A stretch of 64,000 bases of DNA from Pseudosulfitobacter koreensis. GTDB taxonomy: Bacteria; Pseudomonadota; Alphaproteobacteria; Rhodobacterales; Rhodobacteraceae. This document shows, in pieces, positions 1 to 8,979 of the stretch. The stretch spans positions 1 to 64,000 of the forward strand of contig NZ_JANKJG010000007.1 in NCBI RefSeq assembly GCF_024733015.1. The letters are read 5' to 3'. Every line of letters begins with the position of its first letter. Position 1 is the stretch's first letter. The position numbers and the translations under genes were made by a program. The notes under the pieces are model-generated. The model was not told the origin of the DNA. It searched no databases and was given only the letters and a program-made list of their open reading frames with translations.

Positions 1-124
1 AGAAGCTGCAAAGAAAACACGAAAGGAGACGCAGCCATTGACCAAATCATGACCGCTGATAAACAATAAAGGGTGGGTCAAATCTCGGTGAAAATACCGG
101 GTCAGTTCTCAATGAAAACCAACA
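1..124 (+). mobile_element. End of an IS21-family insertion sequence (partial, runs off the window start)
   Basis: Bases 2-52 read as the last 16 codons of an open frame with a lysine-rich tail ending in TGA, which would suit the C-terminus of an IstB helper ATPase. After it come two imperfect tandem repeats, GGGTCAAATCTCGGTGAAAA (75-94) and GGGTCAGTTCTCAATGAAAA (99-118), and the run closes with CCAACA at 119-124. Multiple terminal repeats and a TG...CA end are typical of IS21-family elements. Immediately after 124 a different reading frame (the PD-(D/E)XK gene) begins in mid-protein, which marks the insertion point. The istB identity rests on position and composition only. Confidence 0.6.
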
Positions 125-125
125 C

Positions 126-797
126 TCCGAGAACGCGATCCTCGGTCTCGTCGGGGAACTGCTCCTACTTGACGCTCTTTGCCGCCGCGCGGCCGATCCT
201 CACGTCGGACCAATCGTTCAGGCTTGGGATGGCTGGCGCCGCTCGGCAAGGGACTTCACATGGGAAGGCACGGGCGTAGAGATAAAAACCACCACTCGCG
301 CCACCTCAAGTCACGCCATCCATGGCGTCCACCAAATCGAGCCTACCCCTGTCAGTGATGACGACACAGGGGAAGCGCGCCTGCTCCTCGTAAGCATCGG
401 CCTGTGCCATGCAGATCTCAATGCGCCTGCTTTGTCGATCCCTTCCTTGGTGGAGAGCATACTTGAGCGTCTTAACGCCGCCGGGGCGAGCGGCTTGGTC
501 GACGAGTTCCTAAAGCGCGTGTCTTTGTACGGCGCGGAGTCGGGCATTGGATACGAGCATGCCACGATGGTTAACGAAGCTCCGTTCACGACTAAATTTA
601 GCGTGACCTTCGTCCGTGGGTACGACATGGCAGACTCGGCTGTCGAGGTTCTGCGGCGCGATGACGTCCTCACCCATCAACATGTGGATGCGCAGTCGGT
701 CACCTTCCGGGTGGATCTTCCCGCGACGATCAGCTTGGACAACCCCATTATTGGTGCCCGACGCGTCGCGGAGGCGATACTTAGCCTCGACAGTTAA
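126..797 (+). pseudogene. PD-(D/E)XK motif protein (DUF4420-like), 5' end removed by the IS21 insertion
   Basis: An open frame of 223 codons runs from the IS end to TAA at 795-797. It enters in mid-domain: ENAILGLVGELLLLDAL (about residues 2-18) is followed by ARDFTWEGTGVEIKTTTRAT, which carries the D...E-x-K core of a restriction-like nuclease. The pattern of a GLxGEL helix, then DF...EIKTTTRA, then a beta-rich tail matches the PD-(D/E)XK motif family (PF14390, from memory), which is often encoded with Z1-domain, ATPase and methyltransferase genes in restriction-like operons. The N-terminal part is missing, so this copy is probably inactive unless read through from the IS. A later in-frame TTG (432) is not a convincing start. 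Confidence 0.7.
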
Positions 798-973
798 TGA
801 CAGTTGATTTCCACGCGGAACTGCCCCCTAGGGAAACGCTGAATACTTTGAGCAATTCGGCGATGGGGAGCCTCAGAACGGTAGCTATACACGCGTTGCC
901 GACCTTAGCTTACTCAACGATGCTGCACGACGCCACGAAGGACAGTTTTAGGAATGCTTTGGCGCAGCGATAA
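797..973 (+). pseudogene. Short ORF coupled to the PD-(D/E)XK gene, probably a remnant
   Basis: The ATG overlaps the stop of the preceding frame (TAATG at 795-799), the usual layout of translationally coupled genes. It gives 58 residues beginning MTVDFHAELPPRE and ends at TAA 971-973. From about 837 another frame reads as a polar peptide with EYFEQFGDGEPQNG, interrupted by a TAG near 952. This suggests that a longer original gene has been frameshifted or deleted. No family is recognised. The interval 974-1079 contains no other convincing gene. Confidence 0.35.
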
Positions 974-1079
974 CCAATCTGGCGAATGTCTGGTCAGGGC
1001 CGATGATACTCCAAGCAGGGGCGATTCATCCAATCCCTTGCCCTCTGAAATGATCTAAAATTGACCGATAGGGCCGCAA

Positions 1080-2276
1080 ATGAAAGCCAAATTTTTAGAC
1101 GCAAGTCAATTATCTAAGCGCCTTAAGAAATTGATTAATAAGCACGAAAGTATCTCAATAGCCGTCGCTTGGGGGCATTTGACCCCGGTTGCGAAAACAC
1201 TACTGAGAAATAAATCAAAATTTGAAAGCGTGCTTTTTGGTTTAGATTTTTCTGCTAGCGACCCTGATTTAATTGACCTGTTGGTGGACGTCCCCAACGC
1301 TTTTGTCGCGAAAAACAGACTTGGATGCTTTCATCCGAAGATATACTATTTTCAAACAGGCAAGCTGGCTGAGGCGATTATCGGAAGCGCCAACTTCACG
1401 CGTGGCGGCTTGGGTGAAAATTTTGAAGCGAACATTTACATTCGCGGAAATACTGACTCGACTGTCTTCGAGGAAATCCGAAACCAGCTTGCCGCATACA
1501 AGCGGCTTCGCAGTAGCATCACGAAAGAATTGGCTGCGAGTTACCGACTCCAGGCTAAGGCCGCAAGTAAAAAACCGAGACCGAAAAACCCAGTTTTTCC
1601 CAATGAGAGGGATCAATGGAACCGGTTGAATTCGAAGCTCGCAACTATGTCGTGGAGCGATTTTTCTGAGCGCGCTCGTAAAGACAAACACCATGACTAC
1701 GCAAAGCGTATCGAGTTGGTACGGGCCATCCAATCGATGTTTGCGAAGAGTGGCTCCTTCATGGATCTATCGGTTGCCGAGCGGAAAGGCGTTGCTGGTC
1801 TTCTACGTGGCCCGGAAGCTACAGAAGCCAAACTTGAAGGCTACGACTGGGGGTGGTTTGGCTCCATGAATCGAGCGACCGTGTTTTTAAGAGCCATTGA
1901 GCGGCAAGAGTTGGGAATTGCGAAGGCCTTGGATCAAATTCCAAAACGAGGTGACATCACTCGACATCAATTCGAGAAGTATGTTGACACCTTCCGAGCA
2001 GCTCTTGCCGCTGGGGATCCAATTGGCACCGCGACGCGCTTAATAGCGATGAAACGACCAGATTTGTTTGTTTGCGTAGATGGTCCTAACAAGAAAGGCC
2101 TCGCGAAGGCGCTCAACTTTTCACCATCGACACTATCACTCGATAACTATTGGGACAGGATCATCGAACCTGTCCGACAGGCACCTTGGTACAATTCTGA
2201 ACGCCCTTCAGGTCCTGACATGGAACTTTGGGATGCGCGCGTAGCCATGTTGGATGCAATTTTCTACAGTCCTTAA
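1080..2276 (+). CDS. Phospholipase D/HKD-type nuclease-like protein with an unknown C-terminal domain
   Basis: 398 residues. The N-terminal ~150 residues fit a single-copy PLD-like (HKD) nuclease fold: FHPKIYYF supplies the H-x-K (H85, K87) and IIGSANFTRGGLGENFE supplies the following GS-x-N and acidic positions (S103, N105, E113). One HKD per chain implies dimerisation, as in Nuc/BfiI-type enzymes. The remaining ~240 residues contain no domain I recognise; they may recognise DNA or a partner. The 3' end lies within about 10 bp of an IS3-element junction, so the last residues (AIFYSP) could be altered by the insertion. Together with the PD-(D/E)XK remnant upstream it suggests a decayed restriction or phage-defence locus. 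Codon use and GC are lower than in the core part of the window. Confidence 0.7.
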   Translation: MKAKFLDASQLSKRLKKLINKHESISIAVAWGHLTPVAKTLLRNKSKFESVLFGLDFSASDPDLIDLLVDVPNAFVAKNRLGCFHPKIYYFQTGKLAEAIIGSANFTRGGLGENFEANIYIRGNTDSTVFEEIRNQLAAYKRLRSSITKELAASYRLQAKAASKKPRPKNPVFPNERDQWNRLNSKLATMSWSDFSERARKDKHHDYAKRIELVRAIQSMFAKSGSFMDLSVAERKGVAGLLRGPEATEAKLEGYDWGWFGSMNRATVFLRAIERQELGIAKALDQIPKRGDITRHQFEKYVDTFRAALAAGDPIGTATRLIAMKRPDLFVCVDGPNKKGLAKALNFSPSTLSLDNYWDRIIEPVRQAPWYNSERPSGPDMELWDARVAMLDAIFYSP

Positions 2277-2285
2277 CGATAGCAA

Positions 2286-2919
2286 TGGGCTTGCCCGGCG
2301 CGATGTAGTACCATTCGATCCGGTGCTCGGAACACCACCGCAGGATCGCGTTACTGGTCAGTTCCGTCCCATTATCGCTGACAATCATGCCGGGCTTTCC
2401 GCGGCGCTCGATCAGGGCCGTCAGTTCACGCGCCACGCGGCGTCCCGAGATTGAAGTATCCGGGATCGCAGCCAGGCATTCGCGCGTGACGTCGTCGACC
2501 ACGTTGAGGACACGGAAGCGCTGCCCGTTTGCGAACTGGTCATGGACGAAATCCAGAGACCAGCGCGCATTGGGCCGCGCCTCGACCAGGATCGGCGCCC
2601 GTGTTCCGACGGCCTTGCGCCGGGCCTTCCGTTTGCGCACCGTCAGACCTTCCTCGCGATAGAGCCGATAGATCCGGTTGATCCCGGACGGCTCGCCCTC
2701 GCGGCGCAACAAGACGAAGAGCCGCCGATAGCCAAACCGGCGACGTTCATTCGCCAAGTCCCGCAGCCGACCGCGCAGCTCCGTGTCCGGAGCACGCTGC
2801 GCCTGGTAGCGGACCATTTTGCGATCCGCCCCGGCAATCCGGCACGCCCGCCGTTCCGAGAGCCCGAGCAGAGACCTCAGATGCGCGACCGCCTCGCGCT
2901 TCACGGCAGGCGTCACCAC
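2286..2919 (-). pseudogene. IS3-family transposase OrfB, truncated DDE integrase
   Basis: Starts in the -1 frame of OrfA at the A6G site (KKVVTPAVKREA...). It carries HTH_21-like and rve integrase segments with the first two catalytic acids (D in WSLDFVHDQF and D in IVSDNGTELTSNAI). The protein diverges from the family after YYIAPGKP, which should lead into the segment with the catalytic Glu (MQNxFVESFNG in relatives). Here the frame instead runs on to about 2161 through the 3' end of the HKD gene in antisense. Without the third DDE residue it should be inactive. Confidence 0.85.
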
Positions 2920-3179
2920 TTTTTTGAAACCAGTTCCTTCATCGCCGCCAAGTCCAGCATCTGCTCGGCCAGCAGCTTCTTCAATCTCGCGTTCTCATCC
3001 TCGAGCGTCTTCAGCCGCTTTGCTTCCGACACCGTCATGCCGCCGAACTTGGCCTTCCAGTTGTAGAAGGTGCCTTCCGACATGCCATGCTTGCGGCACA
3101 GGTCCGCGCACTTCGCGCCAGCCTCATGCTCGCCCAGGATGCCGATGATCTGCTCGTCCGTGAATCTCGTTCGCTTCAT
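2913..3179 (-). CDS. IS3-family transposase OrfA
   Basis: 88 residues. It has an N-terminal helix-turn-helix of the IS3/IS911 OrfA type (RFTDEQIIGILGEHEAG, then CRKHGMSEGTFYNWK) and then a leucine-zipper-like helix (LKTLEDENARLKKLLAEQML). It ends LVSKKW-stop at an AAAAAAG run (about 2922-2928). This is the usual place for programmed -1 frameshifting in IS3 elements, giving the OrfAB fusion transposase in which this part binds the IS ends. Confidence 0.9.
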   Translation of the reverse strand: MKRTRFTDEQIIGILGEHEAGAKCADLCRKHGMSEGTFYNWKAKFGGMTVSEAKRLKTLEDENARLKKLLAEQMLDLAAMKELVSKKW

Positions 3180-3329
3180 TGTCCGTCCTCAAGTTGGGTC
3201 GGACTCTAATCAACGGTGGAGGAAAAATCCCGTGGCAGGTCAGCAGTCGTGCTTGTTGGCAGTGATCTCAGGTGTTGGCCGCATCAGAGGTGGAATTTTC
3301 TTTTGGTCTGATAGGTTCGACTCGCGGCA

Positions 3330-4658
3330 TTAAGTGTTGGAGAGGAAGAACCTGAAGCCAGGTCGGGCGGCGTTTGCCAAGCGAGACGGGACCTCGGCCT
3401 CCTCGACAAAGTTATCCCAGCGCGCAGCCACGGCCTCCACCTCGCGCAGGATTTCGTCTGTCTGTCGAGGCTTCAGGTCGGCCATCTTGCCCAGTTGGCG
3501 CAGATCCTCGAGAGCGAAACCGTCTGCCTTGCCGTTGACGGTCATTTGGTGGGCGTTCGTCCACGAGCCAGCTGGGTTGTGCGACCAGACGACATCGTAG
3601 GCCGGCGCCAGCCGCCATGTGCCCGCCTTGTCCATCAGGAAGGCGATGTTCTTGACGTGATCATCCTGGTTGCGGATCACCACATTGACGATCGCGCGGC
3701 GGACCATCTCTTCAAGTGTCGCGCGGCCGAGGCCCAGTCTGCGAATTGTCTCCAGTGCCTGCTCATAGGAGTATCCCCGGGGCATGTTGAAGTCGAAGTG
3801 GCGCAGCGCGCCGAGTGAAAGCATATGGAGCTTCTCGCTTTGCCCGTTCTCTACATCGCCCACTCGATCAAACCTTTGGGTCATGAAATGCGCGCGCCCA
3901 CCTTCGTGATGGAGTCGTGAACGCATCATTTCGACCCCTGCTTCAGTAGCCAGCCTGTAGCAGGCAAACTCGAGGCGGCCGAACCCCTGAGGGTCGGCCA
4001 GCCCATGATCGCCACTCTTGGAGACACCGTCGAACTTGAAGAGCCATTGGGTGTAGCCGGGCCCCGCCTTGAGCTGGCCCGAGTGGAACTCACCGGTCTC
4101 CTCATTCCAGGCGAGGACCGCTTTGGCCCGCGCGCCGCCTGCCGAGGTACCGACGCGCAGGATCTCGGCTAGAGCCTCCTGTTGGTTTTTCCCGGCCATG
4201 ACACCGACGAGCTCTTTGCGGTCGTTTAGAACTCGGTTTGCGAGTTCGACCAGTGGGGCGATGTCTACCGGCGCGCCATCCTCTCGGCGTAAGCCCGTTG
4301 CGGGCTCGAACTCCAGCGCGCCCATCCCCCGACGCCCAGTGTAGAGCAGGCGTTCAACTGGATCCATATTGTCTTCGGGTCGGCCCTGTTCTGCAAGCCA
4401 ACGATTGATCAGTGCGTTGCCAAAGCGGTCTGGAAGGCTGTCGGAAAGCAACCCGGGCAGGCCGTGGAATGTACCGGACGGAAGCGAGGGGAAGTCGATC
4501 GGACCTGGGCGCAGGGGAATTGTCAGCGGTGCGATCTCGATCTTCGAAGAGATGAAGGCCTTTTCATATTCGAAAGTGCCGATTGAACGGCGATCATCCC
4601 AAAGTACGGCACCAATCCTGCGCCCCCAAAGGTGTACGTCTGCGCGTGTTGCCATCAT
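3330..4658 (-). CDS. hipA: HipA-family serine/threonine kinase toxin
   Basis: 442 residues, normal HipA length. The N-terminal subdomain (VHLWGRRIGAVLWDDR, then LPSGTFHGLPGLLSDSLPDRFGN) and the HipA-like kinase core are complete: GTSAGGARAKAVLAW is the nucleotide-binding loop, FMTQRFDR lies before the catalytic loop, and NQDDHVKNIAFL plus LAPAYDVVWS carry the catalytic and metal-binding acids. In the family the kinase phosphorylates a translation target (GltX in E. coli) and causes growth arrest. The start overlaps the stop of the upstream antitoxin by 4 nt (ATGA, 4655-4658). A second Met follows at once (MMATRAD). It is intact and located in the defence island. Confidence 0.9.
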   Translation of the reverse strand: MMATRADVHLWGRRIGAVLWDDRRSIGTFEYEKAFISSKIEIAPLTIPLRPGPIDFPSLPSGTFHGLPGLLSDSLPDRFGNALINRWLAEQGRPEDNMDPVERLLYTGRRGMGALEFEPATGLRREDGAPVDIAPLVELANRVLNDRKELVGVMAGKNQQEALAEILRVGTSAGGARAKAVLAWNEETGEFHSGQLKAGPGYTQWLFKFDGVSKSGDHGLADPQGFGRLEFACYRLATEAGVEMMRSRLHHEGGRAHFMTQRFDRVGDVENGQSEKLHMLSLGALRHFDFNMPRGYSYEQALETIRRLGLGRATLEEMVRRAIVNVVIRNQDDHVKNIAFLMDKAGTWRLAPAYDVVWSHNPAGSWTNAHQMTVNGKADGFALEDLRQLGKMADLKPRQTDEILREVEAVAARWDNFVEEAEVPSRLANAARPGFRFFLSNT

Positions 4659-4990
4659 TCACCCCAATTCCAAGGCTTCGCTGAGGGCTGATCGGCAGAG
4701 GTTGCTCGTGCGCGCTGCCGTGGCCCAACTTCACTGCGTGGATCAAGCGGGCTGAGGCTCGCATCCGGCAAAAGCATCTCCACGCGATCCTCAAGCCCCA
4801 GCGCTTGCATAATTCGTAGTAGACTGTCGACCGTGCCGCCTTCGCCGGCCTCGATCCGGGCAATCGCTCCGCGTGAGATACCACTCTGTTCTGCCAAGTC
4901 TACTTGGCGAAGGTTTCGAGACAGACGGAAGCGGGCAAGGCGCTCGCCCAAGTCCTTGGCCAAGATATCAACTGGTTTGCTGCCTAGCAT
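4655..4990 (-). CDS. hipB: HipB-like XRE-family antitoxin
   Basis: 111 residues with an HTH_3/XRE domain at about 14-70 (LARFRLSRNLRQVDLAEQSG, then ISRGAIARIEAGEGGTVDSL). The tail of about 40 residues is polar and disordered-looking and ends in NWGE. Gene order antitoxin-toxin with a 4-nt overlap is the standard hipBA layout. The protein should bind and neutralise HipA and repress its own promoter. The upstream intergenic region has paired repeats that could be its operator. Confidence 0.88.
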   Translation of the reverse strand: MLGSKPVDILAKDLGERLARFRLSRNLRQVDLAEQSGISRGAIARIEAGEGGTVDSLLRIMQALGLEDRVEMLLPDASLSPLDPRSEVGPRQRARATSADQPSAKPWNWGE

Positions 4991-5025
4991 ATAGCGCTCC
5001 GTTATCGAGACCTTAAATGAATATT

Positions 5026-5056
5026 ATGCACTAAGGTATCACTTTCGATGCACTGA
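5026..5056. promoter_or_regulatory. Candidate HipB operator: two direct repeats upstream of hipB
   Basis: ATGCACTAA (5026-5034) and ATGCACTGA (5048-5056) are near-identical and lie 22 bp apart, two helical turns, within the AT-rich region 35-65 bp upstream of the hipB start. Autoregulatory XRE antitoxins commonly use such spaced repeats. Their role is inferred from position only. Confidence 0.3.
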
Positions 5057-5271
5057 GTAAAGTTAGCTTAAAGATCCATTAGCGGTACACTAAAATCTGA
5101 TTACCACTTATCGTACCGTTTTTAGGACATAATGGTCATTCGCAGGCGCTTATTATGCTAAGTGTTTGCTTCGCGACTTGACGGTGTGATCCTTTCACGG
5201 AAGTGTATGAAAGCACTAGGATGCAGCGTTTTGAGGGCGCCCCTACCACTCGGTCTGACCGTTTTAGGGCC

Positions 5272-8200
5272 TCAAAGTTGCGCGCGCTTTTCTCGCTCAT
5301 CTTCGGCGATCTTGCGTACATCGCTTCGCGCGTCACCAAGCGCAGCGGTTAGCGCGTCGTCATCTAGTTCGCCCAAAGCGATCCGTAGCTTCAGCAGGGT
5401 CTCGAGCGGGCTTGGCCGTTGGATGTGCTTGTCTTTCTGCTTCGCCTCATGGGCCTGCCACTTGGTGTAGGACCGCGCGACCGGCACTGCATCGATCACC
5501 TCCCCCGCCTCGACCATAGCCAATCCGAGCTCCGCAGCACCGGTTACCGTCGAGATGTACCGGTCACCCAGACCAAGTGCGATCGCCGCACCGAGTTCCT
5601 TTGTCATCGGCGGCGTGAGGCGCGCCAGGACGCCAAAGATATACTCCGAGCCCCGTGGGAGCGGAGGCGAAAGGCGTTCGACAAGCACTTCGGTCGCGCT
5701 TTCGGCCGGAAGCTTCGCGTGCGCGATCTCCGCTCCGGCCCACAGCGATGCACCCCGCGCACCGGCCAATATCCGGCGTGCATCGACCTGTGTGATCTCG
5801 ACGGACTCCAAAAGATTGCCCGCGACATAGGCGAGCCATGCCGACCCATGTCGAACGGCTGTTTCGAGTTGTCCCTTGTCCATGGGCAGCGCGCTGGCTT
5901 TCTCCCACTCAAGGCTTGGCATATCGATTGTGGGGAAATGCAGGGTGTATGGCTTTGCGGTCGGCTCGCGATCCAGAAAGCGAACTACTTCTCGGGCTTC
6001 CGCCGCCAGCATCGCGCCATCAAGGGTGGAGATTGCCACCATGGCGCGCATCGCTCCTTGCACCGCAGGCTCGTCATATGGGGTGGACCACTGTCCTAGG
6101 TCGCGTCGTGGGGCCTGGTCGAATCCGGACAATGAGTAATAACCGGCGAACTGGAGAAAGCGCTCGAAGGGATAGTCGGGCTTAGGCTGAGCGTCGTCTT
6201 CTTTAAGGGCCACGGCGACGGCCAGGGCGCGTAGCGCTTGGTTATGCGCTCGGCACTCGTCCTCAGGCGGATTAAGGAACCGGTCCATGAGGTTTTTTTC
6301 TTTCGTCTCCATCGCGCGCAGGAGGCTGAAACTCAGCCCTTGAGCACCAAGGATGCGCGCAATGCGCGACTGGGTGTTGGTTCCCTGAAATGCCCTATGC
6401 CGCAGATACCGCTCGGCAAAGCCTTCCATGGCTGCGGGAGGCTGGACCTCGAGCGCTGCAATTCCTACGGAACTGAGCAAATTGAAATCGTCCATAGGGC
6501 CGAAGACGAACCTGCCTGCCGTAGTATGATGCGACTCTGTATTGGAGAGCAGCTCCGCAAGAGCAGCCTCCAGACGATCCGCGTCCAAACCAGCCATGTC
6601 GGCAGAGGTGATACAGGCCCAGGCGGTCAGCCTGGTTGGGAAGTCCTTTGCGTTCAGGCGGTTAGCTACCAGCGGAAAGATCACGGCGGGTCGACGCTCC
6701 GCCAGATTCATCAAAGCAACGCCAATGGCAAACTTTTTCTTTGCCCCAACTGCGATCGCATCAAACGCGACGATCGCGAGCTCGCTGGCGACCGTGTCGT
6801 CGGTCCGCGCGTCCGGATTGATCGCTACGGCAAGTGCCCGTTCGACTTGTCCATCATGTCCGGCAGTGCCGCGCGCCATAAACTGCCTTGCAATGTCGTT
6901 CCCATAGCCCAGCCCGCTCGCAAACGTTGTCACCTCAGTCCAGTCTGGCAGTTGGATAATACGCGCCAACTCGCCTGCGCGCGCTTCCGGATCCAAATCA
7001 GCGATATAGCGGGCGGCGGCGAACTCGGCGAATGTCTTATGCACGAAGGTCAACATCTCGACGCCGTCATGATGAACGGACTCAATAAGCCCCGCCCGCT
7101 CCCAATAGCGAAGTGCAGACTCGACAATGCCCGTCGTGGCGAGTCGGGTCTTACCCATTTCTGTCGCCAGCGCCTCTGCGCAGCGGTCCATCAAGGTGGC
7201 CCTAGCAACGAGAGGGTCTCCGACGACCGTCCAGCCCAACACATTCAAGATATAGCCTGCGATTTGCGCCGACACGTCTTCTGGGCGTTCGATCCCGTCG
7301 TCGCGGTCGAATAGCGCGATCAGTTGTTCATAAAGTTTCGGTCGAGTTTCCGGGAGACGGTTTTGCCGATGGAGAAGGGATGCCGCCATTCCAAGAGTCA
7401 GCGGGCTCACTGCGATTGCATCCGGATTGGATGTACCGCTCAGTTCCTTGTGTGCGAGTTCGAACGCGTCCGCACCAGACGAATCATCAGACAAAGCGGC
7501 CAGCAAACTACCAAGATTGTAGGAACCGGAGCTGCTGCTCGGCGAAATAAGACGATAATGCTGCCACTGCGAAAGCTGCGTCGATGTGTATCCGATCGGC
7601 CTGGTCGTGACGATGATGCGCGCCCGGGGATGGCCAGCCGCATAGGATTGGATCCCAGCCGCTACTGCTTCGTGCCGAACGCCGCAATCATCGAGACCAT
7701 CCGCAATCACAACGATGTCCGAGAGGCGAGCCCGATCAAATACTTCGACCGAGATCGGCGATCCATCCAAGCCGTGCGCCTTGAGCGCAGCCTCGAACCC
7801 TTCGCCACGCAGCATCGCCGCAGCGACTTGCTTCAGCGACACTAATAGGACGGGAAAGCCGTCCGACGCGTACTCATATGCCAGCTTGGTTGCGAGGGTC
7901 GATTTTCCGAGCCCCGGCCCAGCCTGGATGACAGCCCGGCGACAGAAACGTCCAGTCCACTCAGCGTCATATTCGAGGTCAGAACGCGAACTGCCTAGCG
8001 ACCCGTCGTGATAACGCGCCAAAGCCTTATGGGCACTTTCGGCGGGCGGCAGCTCGAACGGTATCTTAACTGTCCGCATGTCGAGCAGCGCTGAAAGTGG
8101 CAGCCGCTTGCGCGTTGCCGAAAGAGTGAACCCATCGCGTGTCTCCACGACCCAGCGTGCGAGGCGCGAGGCAATTCCCGCCCCGTATTCATTATCGCTC

Positions 8201-8940
8201 AGCACGATGCCATTCGATGTCAGTAGACGGATCAGACGCGGCATGTCGGCGCGGCCGCGCTGCTCCATCATTGTCACGGCATCTTCGTAAAGCAAACTCC
8301 AGCCGTGATCCGCCTCTACAGCGTTGTCACAAATCGTCGCGAGCAGGACCTTGGTCAGCCGCCGATCTGCATCATCGGCTGCCAACGCATGCACGACTTG
8401 GATCCGCAGGCTTGAGCAAACCTCCTGAGGGTTGAGAGCGTCTTTCACAAGCCGTGCGAGCCAGTCCTTGCCAATCTCGGATAGCATGTCGGTGCGACCC
8501 TGACCGATCCGTTCGATATCATTGGCGAGATTCTCGCGTACCGTGCCGCTACTGTCAGGCGCCACGGCCAAAACCCCGAAATCGAGCCTGCCCCTCGACA
8601 CGGCCGCTGCCAGCGCGTCTAGCGCTTCCCAAAGCGCTGCGCCCCTCTGCAGGCCTTTCTTGGCTTGAACCTCTGCCACGCGGCCATCCACAAGTTCGAG
8701 CCGAAGATCATCACCGGGACCTTCAGATTCAGCCCAAATCCCGACAGGGATATCATCCACTAAACCGGTCAGCCAACCGAGCGGCTTGCCCGCCAGGAGG
8801 TGTACTGCCGCGATTGCTGTGATGGCTGCCTGAAAGTTAGTACCGCCCGCAGCGGCAGTTCCGCCGCCGGGCTTCTTCCCCTTCGGTACTGGTCTCTTGT
8901 TCGCTGGGATGGATGTCCCAGATTTCTTTGATGGCCCCAT
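5272..8940 (-). CDS. PD-(D/E)XK nuclease-NACHT STAND NTPase, probable antiphage protein
   Basis: 1,222 residues from the ATG at 8940; a TTG two codons upstream is less likely because GAGA sits a suitable distance before the ATG. Layout: a basic, Pro/Gly-rich tail (1-30); a restriction-like nuclease module at about 33-130 (GGTNFQAA, EGPGDDLRLEL, then VAEVQAKKG with E-x-x-x-K spacing); and a NACHT/STAND ATPase with Walker A QAGPGLGKST near 340, Walker B IVVIADGLDD near 409 and sensor RIIVTTRPIGY near 442. A C-terminal ~600-residue alpha-helical region looks like HEAT/TPR-type repeats. The nuclease-NACHT-repeat layout is that of Avs/bNACHT antiphage proteins, in which a phage protein triggers oligomerisation and DNA degradation. 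The exact subfamily cannot be fixed by eye. The nearest upstream gene is a 49-codon ORF on the same strand. Confidence 0.8.
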   Translation of the reverse strand: MGPSKKSGTSIPANKRPVPKGKKPGGGTAAAGGTNFQAAITAIAAVHLLAGKPLGWLTGLVDDIPVGIWAESEGPGDDLRLELVDGRVAEVQAKKGLQRGAALWEALDALAAAVSRGRLDFGVLAVAPDSSGTVRENLANDIERIGQGRTDMLSEIGKDWLARLVKDALNPQEVCSSLRIQVVHALAADDADRRLTKVLLATICDNAVEADHGWSLLYEDAVTMMEQRGRADMPRLIRLLTSNGIVLSDNEYGAGIASRLARWVVETRDGFTLSATRKRLPLSALLDMRTVKIPFELPPAESAHKALARYHDGSLGSSRSDLEYDAEWTGRFCRRAVIQAGPGLGKSTLATKLAYEYASDGFPVLLVSLKQVAAAMLRGEGFEAALKAHGLDGSPISVEVFDRARLSDIVVIADGLDDCGVRHEAVAAGIQSYAAGHPRARIIVTTRPIGYTSTQLSQWQHYRLISPSSSSGSYNLGSLLAALSDDSSGADAFELAHKELSGTSNPDAIAVSPLTLGMAASLLHRQNRLPETRPKLYEQLIALFDRDDGIERPEDVSAQIAGYILNVLGWTVVGDPLVARATLMDRCAEALATEMGKTRLATTGIVESALRYWERAGLIESVHHDGVEMLTFVHKTFAEFAAARYIADLDPEARAGELARIIQLPDWTEVTTFASGLGYGNDIARQFMARGTAGHDGQVERALAVAINPDARTDDTVASELAIVAFDAIAVGAKKKFAIGVALMNLAERRPAVIFPLVANRLNAKDFPTRLTAWACITSADMAGLDADRLEAALAELLSNTESHHTTAGRFVFGPMDDFNLLSSVGIAALEVQPPAAMEGFAERYLRHRAFQGTNTQSRIARILGAQGLSFSLLRAMETKEKNLMDRFLNPPEDECRAHNQALRALAVAVALKEDDAQPKPDYPFERFLQFAGYYSLSGFDQAPRRDLGQWSTPYDEPAVQGAMRAMVAISTLDGAMLAAEAREVVRFLDREPTAKPYTLHFPTIDMPSLEWEKASALPMDKGQLETAVRHGSAWLAYVAGNLLESVEITQVDARRILAGARGASLWAGAEIAHAKLPAESATEVLVERLSPPLPRGSEYIFGVLARLTPPMTKELGAAIALGLGDRYISTVTGAAELGLAMVEAGEVIDAVPVARSYTKWQAHEAKQKDKHIQRPSPLETLLKLRIALGELDDDALTAALGDARSDVRKIAEDEREKRAQL

Positions 8941-8979
8941 AATCAATTCTCGATTGCAACTCGAACATTCGATCTCACC

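Larger units (their letters stand above)
2285..3243 (-). mobile_element. Truncated IS3-family insertion sequence (orfA intact, orfB 3' end lost)
   Basis: The element reads on the minus strand. A probable outer end is at about 3243, where the minus strand reads TGACCTGCCACGGG. OrfA, an A6G slip site and most of OrfB follow, and then the IS coding sequence breaks off at about 2285 in the middle of the conserved APGKP segment. The second inverted repeat is missing, so the element cannot move by itself. The break lies a few bases past the stop of the HKD gene, so the deletion or rearrangement that truncated the IS also set the 3' flank of that gene. Confidence 0.8.
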
